DNA of 11,832 nt from an uncultured Collinsella sp. (GTDB taxonomy: Bacteria > Actinomycetota > Coriobacteriia > Coriobacteriales > Coriobacteriaceae): NCBI GenBank assembly GCA_900552735.1, contig USBA01000047.1, positions 1 to 11,832 of the forward strand, given 5' to 3'. Under the pieces are notes generated by a model. The model was not told where the DNA came from. It saw only the letters and a list, made by a program, of their open reading frames with translations, and searched no databases. Positions 1-5,124 of this stretch are shown here, one piece after another. How positions within the stretch are numbered: the stretch's first letter is position 1; every line of letters begins with the position of its first letter. The position numbers and the translations under genes are program-made.

Positions 1-282
1 CTCATGCATATGCTCGACAGCTGCTTCGTTGCCGTAGAGCCAGGCCATATCGTGATCATGGTTCTCGAGGCCCTCTGCAAGCTGGACGTCGAAATCGCAA
101 GCGTCGATGCCATGCTTGTTTACGCGCGTGACGGCGATCGTAAAGCCGTCGACCGGCAGCGTGGCGAGCTGCTCGCGCAGGTGCTCCTCGCTGGCGCCCA
201 GGTCGAGTAGGGCTGCAACGGTCATATCGCCGCTGATGCCCGAGGTGCCGTCGATGATAAGCGTGTGCTGATGGTTGGACAT
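1..282 (-). CDS. larC: LarC, nickel insertion protein of nickel-pincer cofactor synthesis (N-terminal part, truncated by window)
   Basis: Only the first 94 residues are in the window; the gene continues past base 1. Reading the minus strand from ATG at 282, the protein opens with IIDGTSGISGDMTVAALLDLGAS (in pieces: DGTSGISGDM, then AALLDLGA), the family N-terminal signature, followed by an IAVTRVNKHGI stretch. The visible part ends in a His-rich run (ENHDHD, then EHMHE), fitting a nickel-handling protein. In the known pathway LarC uses CTP to insert nickel into the dithiolated pincer nucleotide made by LarB and LarE. The start is supported by AAGGAG 8 nt upstream, which overlaps the stop codon of larB; the gap to larB is 10 nt, so the two genes are almost certainly cotranscribed and may be translationally coupled. 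In some lactobacilli larC is split and joined by frameshifting; whether that happens here cannot be seen. Family call is confident. Confidence 0.88.
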   Translation of the reverse strand, partial: MSNHQHTLIIDGTSGISGDMTVAALLDLGASEEHLREQLATLPVDGFTIAVTRVNKHGIDACDFDVQLAEGLENHDHDMAWLYGNEAAVEHMHE

Positions 283-292
283 GGAATGCTCC

Positions 293-1075
293 TTAACGGG
301 CGCAGGATGTGCCGGCGCTCAGATGATTGATAAGACTTGCCTGGTAGGCGGCACCAAAGCCGTTATCGATATTGACGACCGATACGCCGCTGGCGCAGGA
401 GTTGAGCATGGCGAGCAGCGCGGCTACGCCTCCAAAATTTGCGCCGTAGCCCACGCTGGTGGGAACGGCGATGACCGGACAGCTCACCAGACCGCCGATA
501 ACGCTCGCCAGGGCGCCCTCCATGCCGGCGATGGCGATGACCACCTGCGCCTGGGCAAGTTCCTCGGCATGCGCGAGCAGGCGGTGCAGGCCTGCGACAC
601 CTACGTCGTAGAGGCGGTCGACCTCGTTGCCATAGAATTCGGCCGTCAACGCGGCTTCCTCGGCGACAGGCAGGTCGCTCGTGCCGGCACAGGCGACGAC
701 GATGCGTCCGTGGCCGGTGGGGGAGGGCTTGCCACCCACCAGGGCGAGCTGGGCGTCCGGGACATATCCCAGGTCGATGTCGTTGCCGAGAAGCTCGGCG
801 GTGTGCGCGGCTTTTTCGGCATCCAAGCGCGTGACCAGGATGCGCTCCTGGTCTGCATCGAGTAATGCTTTGATAATGGCGGCAATTTGCTCGGCGGTTT
901 TACCGGCACCGTAGACAACCTCGCCGGCTCCCTGGCGCACTCCGCGCGAAAGATCGAGCTGCGCAAAGCCCAGATCGGCGGTTGGCGCCGTTTGGATGCG
1001 CGTAAGGGCATCGGCAGGGGTGACTGATCCGCCGGCAACATCGCTCAGCAGCTGCTCAAGATCTCGCTTATCCAT
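293..1075 (-). CDS. larB: LarB, pyridinium-3,5-biscarboxylic acid mononucleotide synthase
   Basis: 260 residues, close to the usual family length of about 250. LarB carboxylates nicotinic acid adenine dinucleotide at C5 and hydrolyses its phosphoanhydride bond, the first step to the nickel-pincer cofactor of lactate racemase (LarA) and its homologues. The N-terminal part carries SRGVRQGAGEVVYGAGKT (43-60), a family hallmark. The C-terminal PurE-like domain carries VACAGTSDLPVAEEA (127-141), GMEGALASVIGGL (184-196) and PTSVGYGANFGG followed by NSCASGVSVVNIDNGFGA (225-242). Cys227 in the last motif is the expected catalytic cysteine. The start at 1075 (MDKRDLEQLL) is preferred to an in-frame ATG at 1108, because family similarity begins there and a purine-rich GAAGGGAA lies just upstream. 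It is the first gene of the larBC unit; an operator-like inverted repeat lies upstream at 1120-1153. No larE or larA is visible. Confidence 0.93.
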   Translation of the reverse strand: MDKRDLEQLLSDVAGGSVTPADALTRIQTAPTADLGFAQLDLSRGVRQGAGEVVYGAGKTAEQIAAIIKALLDADQERILVTRLDAEKAAHTAELLGNDIDLGYVPDAQLALVGGKPSPTGHGRIVVACAGTSDLPVAEEAALTAEFYGNEVDRLYDVGVAGLHRLLAHAEELAQAQVVIAIAGMEGALASVIGGLVSCPVIAVPTSVGYGANFGGVAALLAMLNSCASGVSVVNIDNGFGAAYQASLINHLSAGTSCAR

Positions 1076-1098
1076 ATATGTTCCCTTCGACGGCGCAA

Positions 1099-1128
1099 AG
1101 TCTAGCACTCAAAGGGTATGTTTCCGAA
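1099..1128 (-). promoter_or_regulatory. Candidate larBC promoter
   Basis: On the minus strand, TGCTAGACT (1107 down to 1099) reads as an extended -10 (TGn plus TAGACT, 4 of 6 consensus positions). A weak -35 TTCGGA (1128-1123) lies 18 nt upstream, inside the near arm of the 1120-1153 inverted repeat. Visual prediction only. Confidence 0.35.
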
Positions 1129-1153
1129 CACTAAGACAAAATTGTTCGGAAAC
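1120..1153. repeat. Perfect 11-bp inverted repeat upstream of larB, probable operator
   Basis: GTTTCCGAACA (1120-1130) and TGTTCGGAAAC (1143-1153) are perfect reverse complements separated by 12 bp, so half-site centres are 23 bp apart, about two helical turns. Each arm also contains its own small dyad (GTT-N4-AAC). It lies in the 114-nt gap between serB and larB and overlaps the best -35 candidate for larB. Neither strand has a T-run after it, so an intrinsic terminator is unlikely. A repressor or activator site for the lar genes is the natural reading; the binding protein is not identifiable here. Confidence 0.65.
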
Positions 1154-1189
1154 TATAGGACAGACTGATTCAATTGTTGGGCGAACTTG

Positions 1190-1825
1190 CTAGTCGCGCA
1201 GGATGATGTCCATGGCGAGCATCAGGTTGCGCTCGTCGATGGCAAACGGGGCGGCTTCGCGCGTCTTGGGCTTGGCGCAAAACGCGATGCCCGTGCCCGC
1301 GGCCTGAATCATGGGGATGTCGTTGGCGCCGTCGCCGATTGCCACGGTGTGTGCCATATCGACGCCGCACTCAACCGCCCAATCCAGCAGCTGGATGAGC
1401 TTGGATTCCTTGGTCACAATGTCTGTCGCCAGCTTGCCGGTGAGCTTGCCGTCCACGACCTCCAGGCGGTTAGCGAGGCAAAAGTCGATGCCCGCGGCGG
1501 CCACGATCTTGTCGGCGACCTCGTGAAAGCCGCCGCTTACCACGCCGACCTTCCAGCCCTTGCTGTGTGCCGAGCGCACAAGCTCTAGCGCGCCGGGGGT
1601 AAATGTCACGCGCTCAAAGGTGCGCTCGAATACGCTCTCGTCCAGGCCGGCGAGCAGCCCCACGCGTTCCTCGAGTGCTTGCTTAAAGTCTAGCTCGCCG
1701 CGCATGGCGCGCTCGGTGATCTGTGCCACCTGCTCGCCCACGCCGGCCTCTTCGCCCAACAGGTCGATGACCTCTTGGTTGATGAGCGTGGAGTCGATAT
1801 CCATAACGATGAGGCGTGCGGTCAT
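1190..1825 (-). CDS. serB: Phosphoserine phosphatase (SerB-type HAD hydrolase)
   Basis: 211 residues, the normal size for a single-domain SerB without an ACT domain. It hydrolyses O-phospho-L-serine to L-serine, the last step of the phosphorylated serine pathway, in the cytoplasm. All four HAD motifs are present: MDIDSTL (8-14; Asp9 nucleophile and Asp11 general acid/base), VVSGGFHEV (95-103), a conserved lysine in TKESKLIQL (Lys142), and the metal-binding GDGANDIPM (164-172). The cap region between motifs I and II (NQEVIDLLGEEAGVGEQV, then ERAMRGELDF) is typical of SerB. The start at 1825 is chosen over an in-frame ATG at 1870 because the HAD motif normally begins within about 10 residues of the N-terminus and GGAAAGG lies just upstream. 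It is divergent from aspS across 256 nt. Other small HAD phosphatases are less likely given the SerB-like cap. Confidence 0.92.
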   Translation of the reverse strand: MTARLIVMDIDSTLINQEVIDLLGEEAGVGEQVAQITERAMRGELDFKQALEERVGLLAGLDESVFERTFERVTFTPGALELVRSAHSKGWKVGVVSGGFHEVADKIVAAAGIDFCLANRLEVVDGKLTGKLATDIVTKESKLIQLLDWAVECGVDMAHTVAIGDGANDIPMIQAAGTGIAFCAKPKTREAAPFAIDERNLMLAMDIILRD

Positions 1826-2081
1826 GACGGGCCTTTCCGAGTGCAGTTGTATTGGGGCACATTGTCGCACGCCGTGCGCCTGGGCGACGGCTGCGGTGCA
1901 TCAATTGTTTCGTCTCCGTCAAGTCTTTGGGCAAGAGCTACTTTTTCGCGGCACATCGACGCGGGTGCGATAAGATAGAACGCCATGTCTGGCTGCGCGG
2001 TTTACGCAGGCTGGGCAAATCTGTACGACGCCGCCCGGAACGACACGGGGCGGCACAGATCCATAAAGGAGGATCACTGGT
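1826..2081. other. Divergent serB/aspS intergenic region
   Basis: This 256-nt spacer must hold promoters for serB (leftward) and aspS (rightward). I see no strong consensus boxes. The best guess for aspS is TAAGAT near 1972-1977 without a good -35, and for leftward transcription TTGACG near 1918-1923 without a good -10. Small structures present are CGCACG-C-CGTGCG (1866-1878), a weak hairpin CTGCG/CGCAG (1993-2009), and the strong aspS leader hairpin listed separately. No gene is evident. Confidence 0.5.
2019..2060 (+). promoter_or_regulatory. Strong hairpin in the aspS leader, just upstream of the ribosome binding site
   Basis: ATCTGT (2019-2024) pairs with ACAGAT (2055-2060) and GCCGCCC (2030-2036) with GGGCGGC (2048-2054). 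This gives a 13-bp stem with a 5-nt bulge on the left (ACGAC) and an 11-nt loop. It ends 4 nt before AAAGGAGG at 2065-2072. There is no U-run, so it is not an intrinsic terminator. It could influence translation initiation or mRNA stability of aspS. The pairing is seen in the sequence; any regulatory role is inference. Confidence 0.55.
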
Positions 2082-3869
2082 ATGAGCCAGACCCGTCCCA
2101 TCGACGAGCATTCCATGCACACCCGTACCTGCGGCGAGCTTCGCTTCGAGAACGTGGGCGAAGAGGTCACCCTCACCGGTTGGGTGAGCCGTCGCCGCGA
2201 CCACGGCGGCCTTATTTTCTGCGACCTTCGCGACCGCGAGGGCATCACGCAGCTCACCTTCGACCCCGAGCACTCCGACGGCGACGCCTTTAAGATTGCC
2301 GAGACCATGCGTCCCGAGTGGCCCATCAAGATCCACGGTGTCGTGCGCTCCCGTGGCGAGGAGACCACCAACGCCAAGCTCGCGACCGGCGAGATCGAGG
2401 TCCTGACCGACCACGCCGAGGTGCTCAACACGTCCGTCACCCCGCCGTTCCAGATCGAGGACGGCATCGAGACCAGCGAGGACACCCGTCTGCGCTATCG
2501 CTATCTGGACCTCCGTCGTCCCGAGATGATGGCCAACCTCAAGCTGCGCTCCGACTTTACCTTTGCCATTCGCGAGGCGCTGCACAACCGTGAGTTCATG
2601 GAGGTCGAGACGCCCTCCCTGTTCAAGTCCACGCCCGAGGGCGCCCGCGACTTCATCGTTCCCAGCCGTATTCAGCCGGGCAACTTCTACGCCCTGCCGC
2701 AGTCCCCGCAGCTTCTGAAGCAGCTGCTCATGGTCGGCGGCGTCGAGCGCTACTACCAGGTTGCCAAGTGCTTCCGCGACGAGGACCTGCGTGCCGACCG
2801 TCAGCCCGAGTTCACCCAGGTCGATATCGAGATGTCCTTCGTGGACCAGAACGACGTTATGAGTGCACTCGAAGAAGTTCTGGCCGATGCCTTCGGCCGC
2901 ATGGGCGTCGAGATGCCCACGCCGCTGCGTCGCATGAACTACTGGGAGGCCATGGACACCTATGGCTCCGACAAGCCCGATACCCGCTATGGCATGCACC
3001 TGGTCGACCTGACCGACATCTTTGCCAACTCCAAGTTCAAGGTCTTTGCGACTGCCGCAAACGAGGAGGGCTCTGTCGTCAAGGCCATCAACGCCAAGGG
3101 CGCCGGTGCCTGGGCACGTGCCAAGATCGATAAGCTCGCCGGCGTGGCCTCCACGTTTGGCGCCAAGGGCCTGGCATGGATCGCCTTCCGCGAGGACGGC
3201 TCCGTCAACAGCCCCATCGTCAAGTTCTTCTCGGACGAAGAGATGGCGGCTCTGCGCGAGCGCATGGACGTCGAGCCTGGCGACCTCGTGATGTTCGCCG
3301 CCGGCCCGCGCCTGCTCTCTGACGAGATCCTGGGCGGTATGCGTTCCCACATGGCCAACGCGCTCGAGATCAAGCGTGAGGGCCACGACTTCCTGTGGGT
3401 CGTCAACTTCCCGCTGTTCCACTGGGATGAGGACCGCAAGGCCTACGCTGCCGAGCATCAGCCCTTCACGCTGCCGACCGAGACCGACATCGCCAAGATC
3501 GAGGCCGACCCGCTGGCGGCCGGTTCCTGCACCTACGACTTTGTCATGGACGGCTTTGAGGCCGGCGGCGGCGGTATGCGTATCCACAACGCCGAGATGC
3601 AGATGTCTATGCTCAAGCTCCTGGGCTTCACCGAGGAGCGAGCCGAGTCGCAGTTCGGCTTCCTCATGGAGGCGCTCAAGTTTGGTGCACCCCCGATGGG
3701 TGGTTTTGCTCTGGGCCTGGACCGCGTGTGCATGCTGCTCACCGGTTCCGACTCCATCCGCGACGTCATGGCGTTCCCCAAGACGGCCAGCGGCTCCGAC
3801 CTTATGTCGGGTGCTCCGAGTGCCGTTTCCGGCGCCCAGCTCAAGGACGTCAGCCTGCGCCTGATGTAG
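2082..3869 (+). CDS. aspS: Aspartyl-tRNA synthetase (bacterial type, class II)
   Basis: 595 residues, the usual bacterial AspRS length (E. coli about 590). It charges tRNA-Asp with aspartate in the cytoplasm. Domain order: N-terminal OB-fold anticodon-binding domain (about 15-120, with VTLTGWVSRRRDHGGLIF); class II catalytic core with motif 1 region (EFMEVETPSL), motif 2 FRDEDLRADRQPEFTQVD (231-248); the bacterial GAD insertion domain (roughly 300-430); and motif 3 GFALGLDRV (541-549). The start at 2082 follows a near-perfect AAAGGAGG 9 nt upstream. His41 in RRRDHGG sits where E. coli has Leu30. A histidine there is associated with non-discriminating AspRS enzymes that also charge tRNA-Asn, so this enzyme may work with GatCAB; the second reported determinant is not clearly matched (Glu94 aligns near E. 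coli Lys). Transcription ends at a strong terminator 24 nt downstream. Confidence 0.97.
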   Translation: MSQTRPIDEHSMHTRTCGELRFENVGEEVTLTGWVSRRRDHGGLIFCDLRDREGITQLTFDPEHSDGDAFKIAETMRPEWPIKIHGVVRSRGEETTNAKLATGEIEVLTDHAEVLNTSVTPPFQIEDGIETSEDTRLRYRYLDLRRPEMMANLKLRSDFTFAIREALHNREFMEVETPSLFKSTPEGARDFIVPSRIQPGNFYALPQSPQLLKQLLMVGGVERYYQVAKCFRDEDLRADRQPEFTQVDIEMSFVDQNDVMSALEEVLADAFGRMGVEMPTPLRRMNYWEAMDTYGSDKPDTRYGMHLVDLTDIFANSKFKVFATAANEEGSVVKAINAKGAGAWARAKIDKLAGVASTFGAKGLAWIAFREDGSVNSPIVKFFSDEEMAALRERMDVEPGDLVMFAAGPRLLSDEILGGMRSHMANALEIKREGHDFLWVVNFPLFHWDEDRKAYAAEHQPFTLPTETDIAKIEADPLAAGSCTYDFVMDGFEAGGGGMRIHNAEMQMSMLKLLGFTEERAESQFGFLMEALKFGAPPMGGFALGLDRVCMLLTGSDSIRDVMAFPKTASGSDLMSGAPSAVSGAQLKDVSLRLM

Positions 3870-3892
3870 GCGAGCGGCTACCTATTGCCAGC

Positions 3893-3927
3893 AACGAGGG
3901 AAGGACGTGTGCCTTCCCTCGTTTTTT
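3893..3927 (+). terminator. Intrinsic terminator of aspS
   Basis: AACGAGGGAAGG (3893-3904) and CCTTCCCTCGTT (3912-3923) form a perfect 12-bp stem with a 7-nt loop, running straight into TTTTTT (3922-3927). A textbook rho-independent terminator that separates aspS from the HPr gene. Confidence 0.95.
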
Positions 3928-3952
3928 GTGAGACGGGGATGCGCCGGTAACG

Positions 3953-3958
3953 TACAAT
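3953..3958 (+). promoter_or_regulatory. Candidate -10 box for the HPr gene
   Basis: TACAAT lies 54 nt before the HPr start and just after the aspS terminator, where a new promoter is needed. No convincing -35 is seen 16-18 nt upstream, so this is tentative. Confidence 0.35.
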
Positions 3959-4012
3959 AACTACCACGTGGCTGGGTTTGCCGGCCGAATGTGCGATGTC
4001 GTGGGAGGGGAC

Positions 4013-4261
4013 ATGGTCGAGTTTACGAAGACGATTAAAGATCCGTTGGGACTGCATGCCCGCCCGGTTGCGCTGCTCTATGACATCATTGCCAAGCATC
4101 GTAGCGACGTGTCGGTCAGCATCGGCGACCGCCACACGGATGGCCGCGATGTTATGGGCCTCATGGCTCTCTACGGCGAGTGCGGCGAGAACATCATCTT
4201 CCGCGTTTCGGGTGTGGATGAGGCCTCCTGCGTCACGTCGATCAGAAACCTCTCGCTCTAA
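4013..4261 (+). CDS. HPr-family phosphocarrier protein with Asp at the Ser46 position
   Basis: 82 residues, the normal HPr size (about 85-88). HPr passes phosphate from enzyme I to sugar-specific enzyme IIA proteins of the phosphotransferase system. The active-site segment PLGLHARPVA places the catalytic histidine exactly at residue 15 (GLHARP, 13-18). The second conserved block reads GRDVMGLMALYGECGENI (44-61). Ungapped alignment to Bacillus HPr puts Asp46 at the position of Ser46, the residue phosphorylated by HPr kinase in Firmicutes, so that site is absent and carries a negative charge. The start at 4013 (MVEFTKTIKDP) follows GGGAGGGG; an in-frame ATG at 3968 would add 15 residues unlike HPr. 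The gene stands alone between two terminators with no enzyme I or PTS gene beside it. It could be the general HPr or a dedicated regulatory paralogue. Confidence 0.9.
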   Translation: MVEFTKTIKDPLGLHARPVALLYDIIAKHRSDVSVSIGDRHTDGRDVMGLMALYGECGENIIFRVSGVDEASCVTSIRNLSL

Positions 4262-4270
4262 CCTCAACAA

Positions 4271-4300
4271 TGTGACAAGGGGACAGTCCCCTTTGTTGCA
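4271..4300. repeat. REP-like palindromic element
   Basis: AAGGGGAC (4277-4284) and GTCCCCTT (4286-4293) are perfect reverse complements around a single A (a 3-nt CAG hairpin loop), flanked by TGTGAC on the left and TGTTGCA on the right. The GGGGACAGTCCCC core resembles interspersed REP-type hairpins found between genes in many bacteria. It lies 15 nt after the HPr stop and could also help end or stabilise that transcript, though it has no proper U-run. Its copy number cannot be judged from one window. Confidence 0.5.
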
Positions 4301-4315
4301 TAAATTGGTATGACA

Positions 4316-4356
4316 AGGCACCGCAAAGAGATGGTCTTTGCGGTGCCTCTTTTGTT
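4316..4356 (+). terminator. Intrinsic terminator after the HPr gene
   Basis: AGGCACCGCAAAGA (4316-4329) pairs perfectly with TCTTTGCGGTGCCT (4335-4348) through a 5-nt loop, giving a 14-bp stem followed by CTTTTGTTT. It isolates the HPr gene from the feo operon. Confidence 0.92.
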
Positions 4357-4366
4357 TCATAAAGGA

Positions 4367-4407
4367 AACTTTTTCGAAATCTGAATAGGGACCCTTTCCA
4401 AAAAGTT
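4367..4407. repeat. Imperfect inverted repeat upstream of feoA
   Basis: AACTTTTTCGAAA (4367-4379) and TTTCCAAAAAGTT (4395-4407) match as reverse complements at 12 of 13 positions, 15 nt apart. The right arm overlaps the left arm of the larger inverted repeat at 4401-4454, so the two structures share DNA. Probably part of the feo control region. Confidence 0.5.
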
Positions 4408-4423
4408 AACCACGTGCTAGTTT
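4395..4423 (+). promoter_or_regulatory. Candidate feo operon promoter
   Basis: TTTCCA (4395-4400) as -35 and TAGTTT (4418-4423) as -10 are separated by exactly 17 nt, and TGC at 4415-4417 makes an extended -10. The spacer coincides with one arm of the 15-bp inverted repeat (4401-4415). The hexamers themselves are only moderate matches, so this is a prediction. Confidence 0.4.
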
Positions 4424-4454
4424 ACTAAAGCGAACATAGACGTGGTTAACTTTT
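4401..4454. promoter_or_regulatory. Large perfect inverted repeat, candidate feo operator pair
   Basis: AAAAGTTAACCACGT (4401-4415) and ACGTGGTTAACTTTT (4440-4454) are perfect 15-bp reverse complements with a 24-nt spacer. Arm centres are 39 bp apart. Each arm contains the palindrome GTTAAC. The left arm fills the predicted -35/-10 spacer and the right arm lies just past the predicted start point, a classic repressor layout. An iron-dependent repressor of the DtxR or Fur type would be expected for feo genes, but these arms do not match either textbook consensus, so the regulator is unassigned. Confidence 0.6.
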
Positions 4455-4496
4455 ATCGCGTCGATGTTGAGGACGAACTGACGTTAGGAGCCACTC

Positions 4497-4739
4497 ATGT
4501 CTTGCGGACCGCAGATGCCGGCCATGCCGCTTTCGATGGTAAAAGCGGGCGAAACCGTGCACGTGTCTCGTGTAAAGGGCAATGAGGACATGAAACACCA
4601 CCTCAAGGACCTCGGCTTTGTCGAGGGCAACGAAATCCACGTGGTGAGCTCGAGTGGCGCCAATATCATCGTCACGGTGCTGGGCGCACGCTTTGGCATC
4701 GATTCCAAGGTCGCCATGCACATCATGACCGTCGGTTAG
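4497..4739 (+). CDS. feoA: FeoA domain protein (first copy)
   Basis: 80 residues, a single SH3-like FeoA domain. FeoA proteins are small cytoplasmic partners of the ferrous iron transporter FeoB. After a short leader containing Cys3, the family pattern starts at MPLSMVKAGETVHVSRVKG and continues with the hallmark HHLKDLGFVEGNEIHVV (34-50) and an ANIIVTVLGARFGID strand region ending in IMTV. The ATG at 4497 has TAGGAG 8 nt upstream; an internal ATG at MPLSM is possible but has no better ribosome binding site. It is first in the feoA-feoA-feoB operon, 40 nt before the second feoA. The two copies are clearly different proteins, not a recent duplication. Confidence 0.92.
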   Translation: MSCGPQMPAMPLSMVKAGETVHVSRVKGNEDMKHHLKDLGFVEGNEIHVVSSSGANIIVTVLGARFGIDSKVAMHIMTVG

Positions 4740-4779
4740 TCGACGGTATTTCTGTACGCACTGAAAGGGGGACAAGTAA

Positions 4780-5001
4780 ATGAAGACGTTGGGTGACGTT
4801 AAGGTGGGCGAGAGCTCCACCATCGTCAAGCTTCACGGTGAGGGTGCGCTTCGCCGCCACCTTATGGACCTGGGGCTCATCAAGGGCACTTCGTTCAAGG
4901 TCGTGAAGGTTGCACCGCTCGGTGATCCGGTCGAGATCAACGTGCGCGGCTACGAGCTTTCCATCCGCAAGGAGGAGGCGGCCGTCGTCGAGGTCCAGTA
5001 A
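4780..5001 (+). CDS. feoA: FeoA domain protein (second copy)
   Basis: 73 residues, one FeoA domain. It carries the canonical pattern: LGDVKVGESSTIVKLHGEG, RRHLMDLGLIKGT (25-37), VVKVAPLGDPVEINVRGYELSIRKEEA. The VAPLGDP and RGYELSIR elements make this the more classical FeoA of the pair, likely the one that contacts the FeoB G domain. AAAGGGGG lies about 10 nt upstream of the start. Having two separate FeoA proteins ahead of FeoB is a recurrent arrangement in anaerobes; the division of labour is not known. It is followed by a 123-nt spacer with two hairpins before feoB. Confidence 0.95.
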   Translation: MKTLGDVKVGESSTIVKLHGEGALRRHLMDLGLIKGTSFKVVKVAPLGDPVEINVRGYELSIRKEEAAVVEVQ

Positions 5002-5021
5002 GGGCCCGAGACGTATATTTC

Positions 5022-5058
5022 TGCAGATAAAGTTAGGTTTTTCTAACTTGATGCTGCA
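5022..5058. promoter_or_regulatory. Inverted repeat with feo-type half-sites between feoA and feoB
   Basis: AAGTTAG (5030-5036) and CTAACTT (5043-5049) are perfect reverse complements 6 nt apart. Outer arms TGCAG (5022-5026) and CTGCA (5054-5058) extend the structure. The AAGTTA core is the same half-site as in the two arms upstream of feoA. It could be an internal operator or an mRNA hairpin; the T-run lies in the loop, not after the stem, so terminator action is unlikely. Confidence 0.5.
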
Positions 5059-5078
5059 ACTTTGAAGCACATTATCCA

Positions 5079-5104
5079 GCCTGCGCGGAGAAAGCAGCGC
5101 AGGC
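5079..5104 (+). promoter_or_regulatory. Hairpin in the feoB leader
   Basis: GCCTGCGC (5079-5086) pairs perfectly with GCGCAGGC (5097-5104) around a 10-nt purine-rich loop (GGAGAAAGCA). It ends 4 nt before the AAGGAAGAAGGA ribosome binding region of feoB. Interestingly the loop itself contains a GGAG. A role in feoB translation or in protecting the downstream mRNA is possible but unproven. Confidence 0.45.
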
Positions 5105-5124
5105 ACACAAGGAAGAAGGATTGA

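Noticed and set aside
275..865. 196-codon plus-strand frame across larB
   Set aside because: Overlaps the confidently identified larB on the opposite strand and has no protein-like features.
1120..1153. Intrinsic terminator of serB
   Set aside because: The stem has a 12-nt loop and moderate GC content, and no T-run follows on the minus strand.
1826..2081. T-box riboswitch upstream of aspS (GGGCGGCAC resembles the T-box GGGTGGCAC)
   Set aside because: The key U that pairs with the tRNA end is C here, the segment is explained by the GCCGCCC hairpin, and no specifier stem or terminator/antiterminator pair is seen.
1938..3587. 549-codon open frame antisense to aspS
   Set aside because: Shadow of the strongly biased third positions of aspS; no recognisable domain, no ribosome binding site, and aspS is certain.
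4367..4454. RNA attenuator from mutually exclusive hairpins before feoA
   Set aside because: The predicted start point lies downstream of the left arms, so only the right arm would be transcribed; also no terminator-type U-run is present. Not fully excluded without a mapped start.
5030..5049. Classical DtxR/IdeR box
   Set aside because: Arms AAGTTAG/CTAACTT recall the GTTAG/CTAAC part of the box, but the 6-bp spacer does not fit the near-contiguous palindrome of the consensus.
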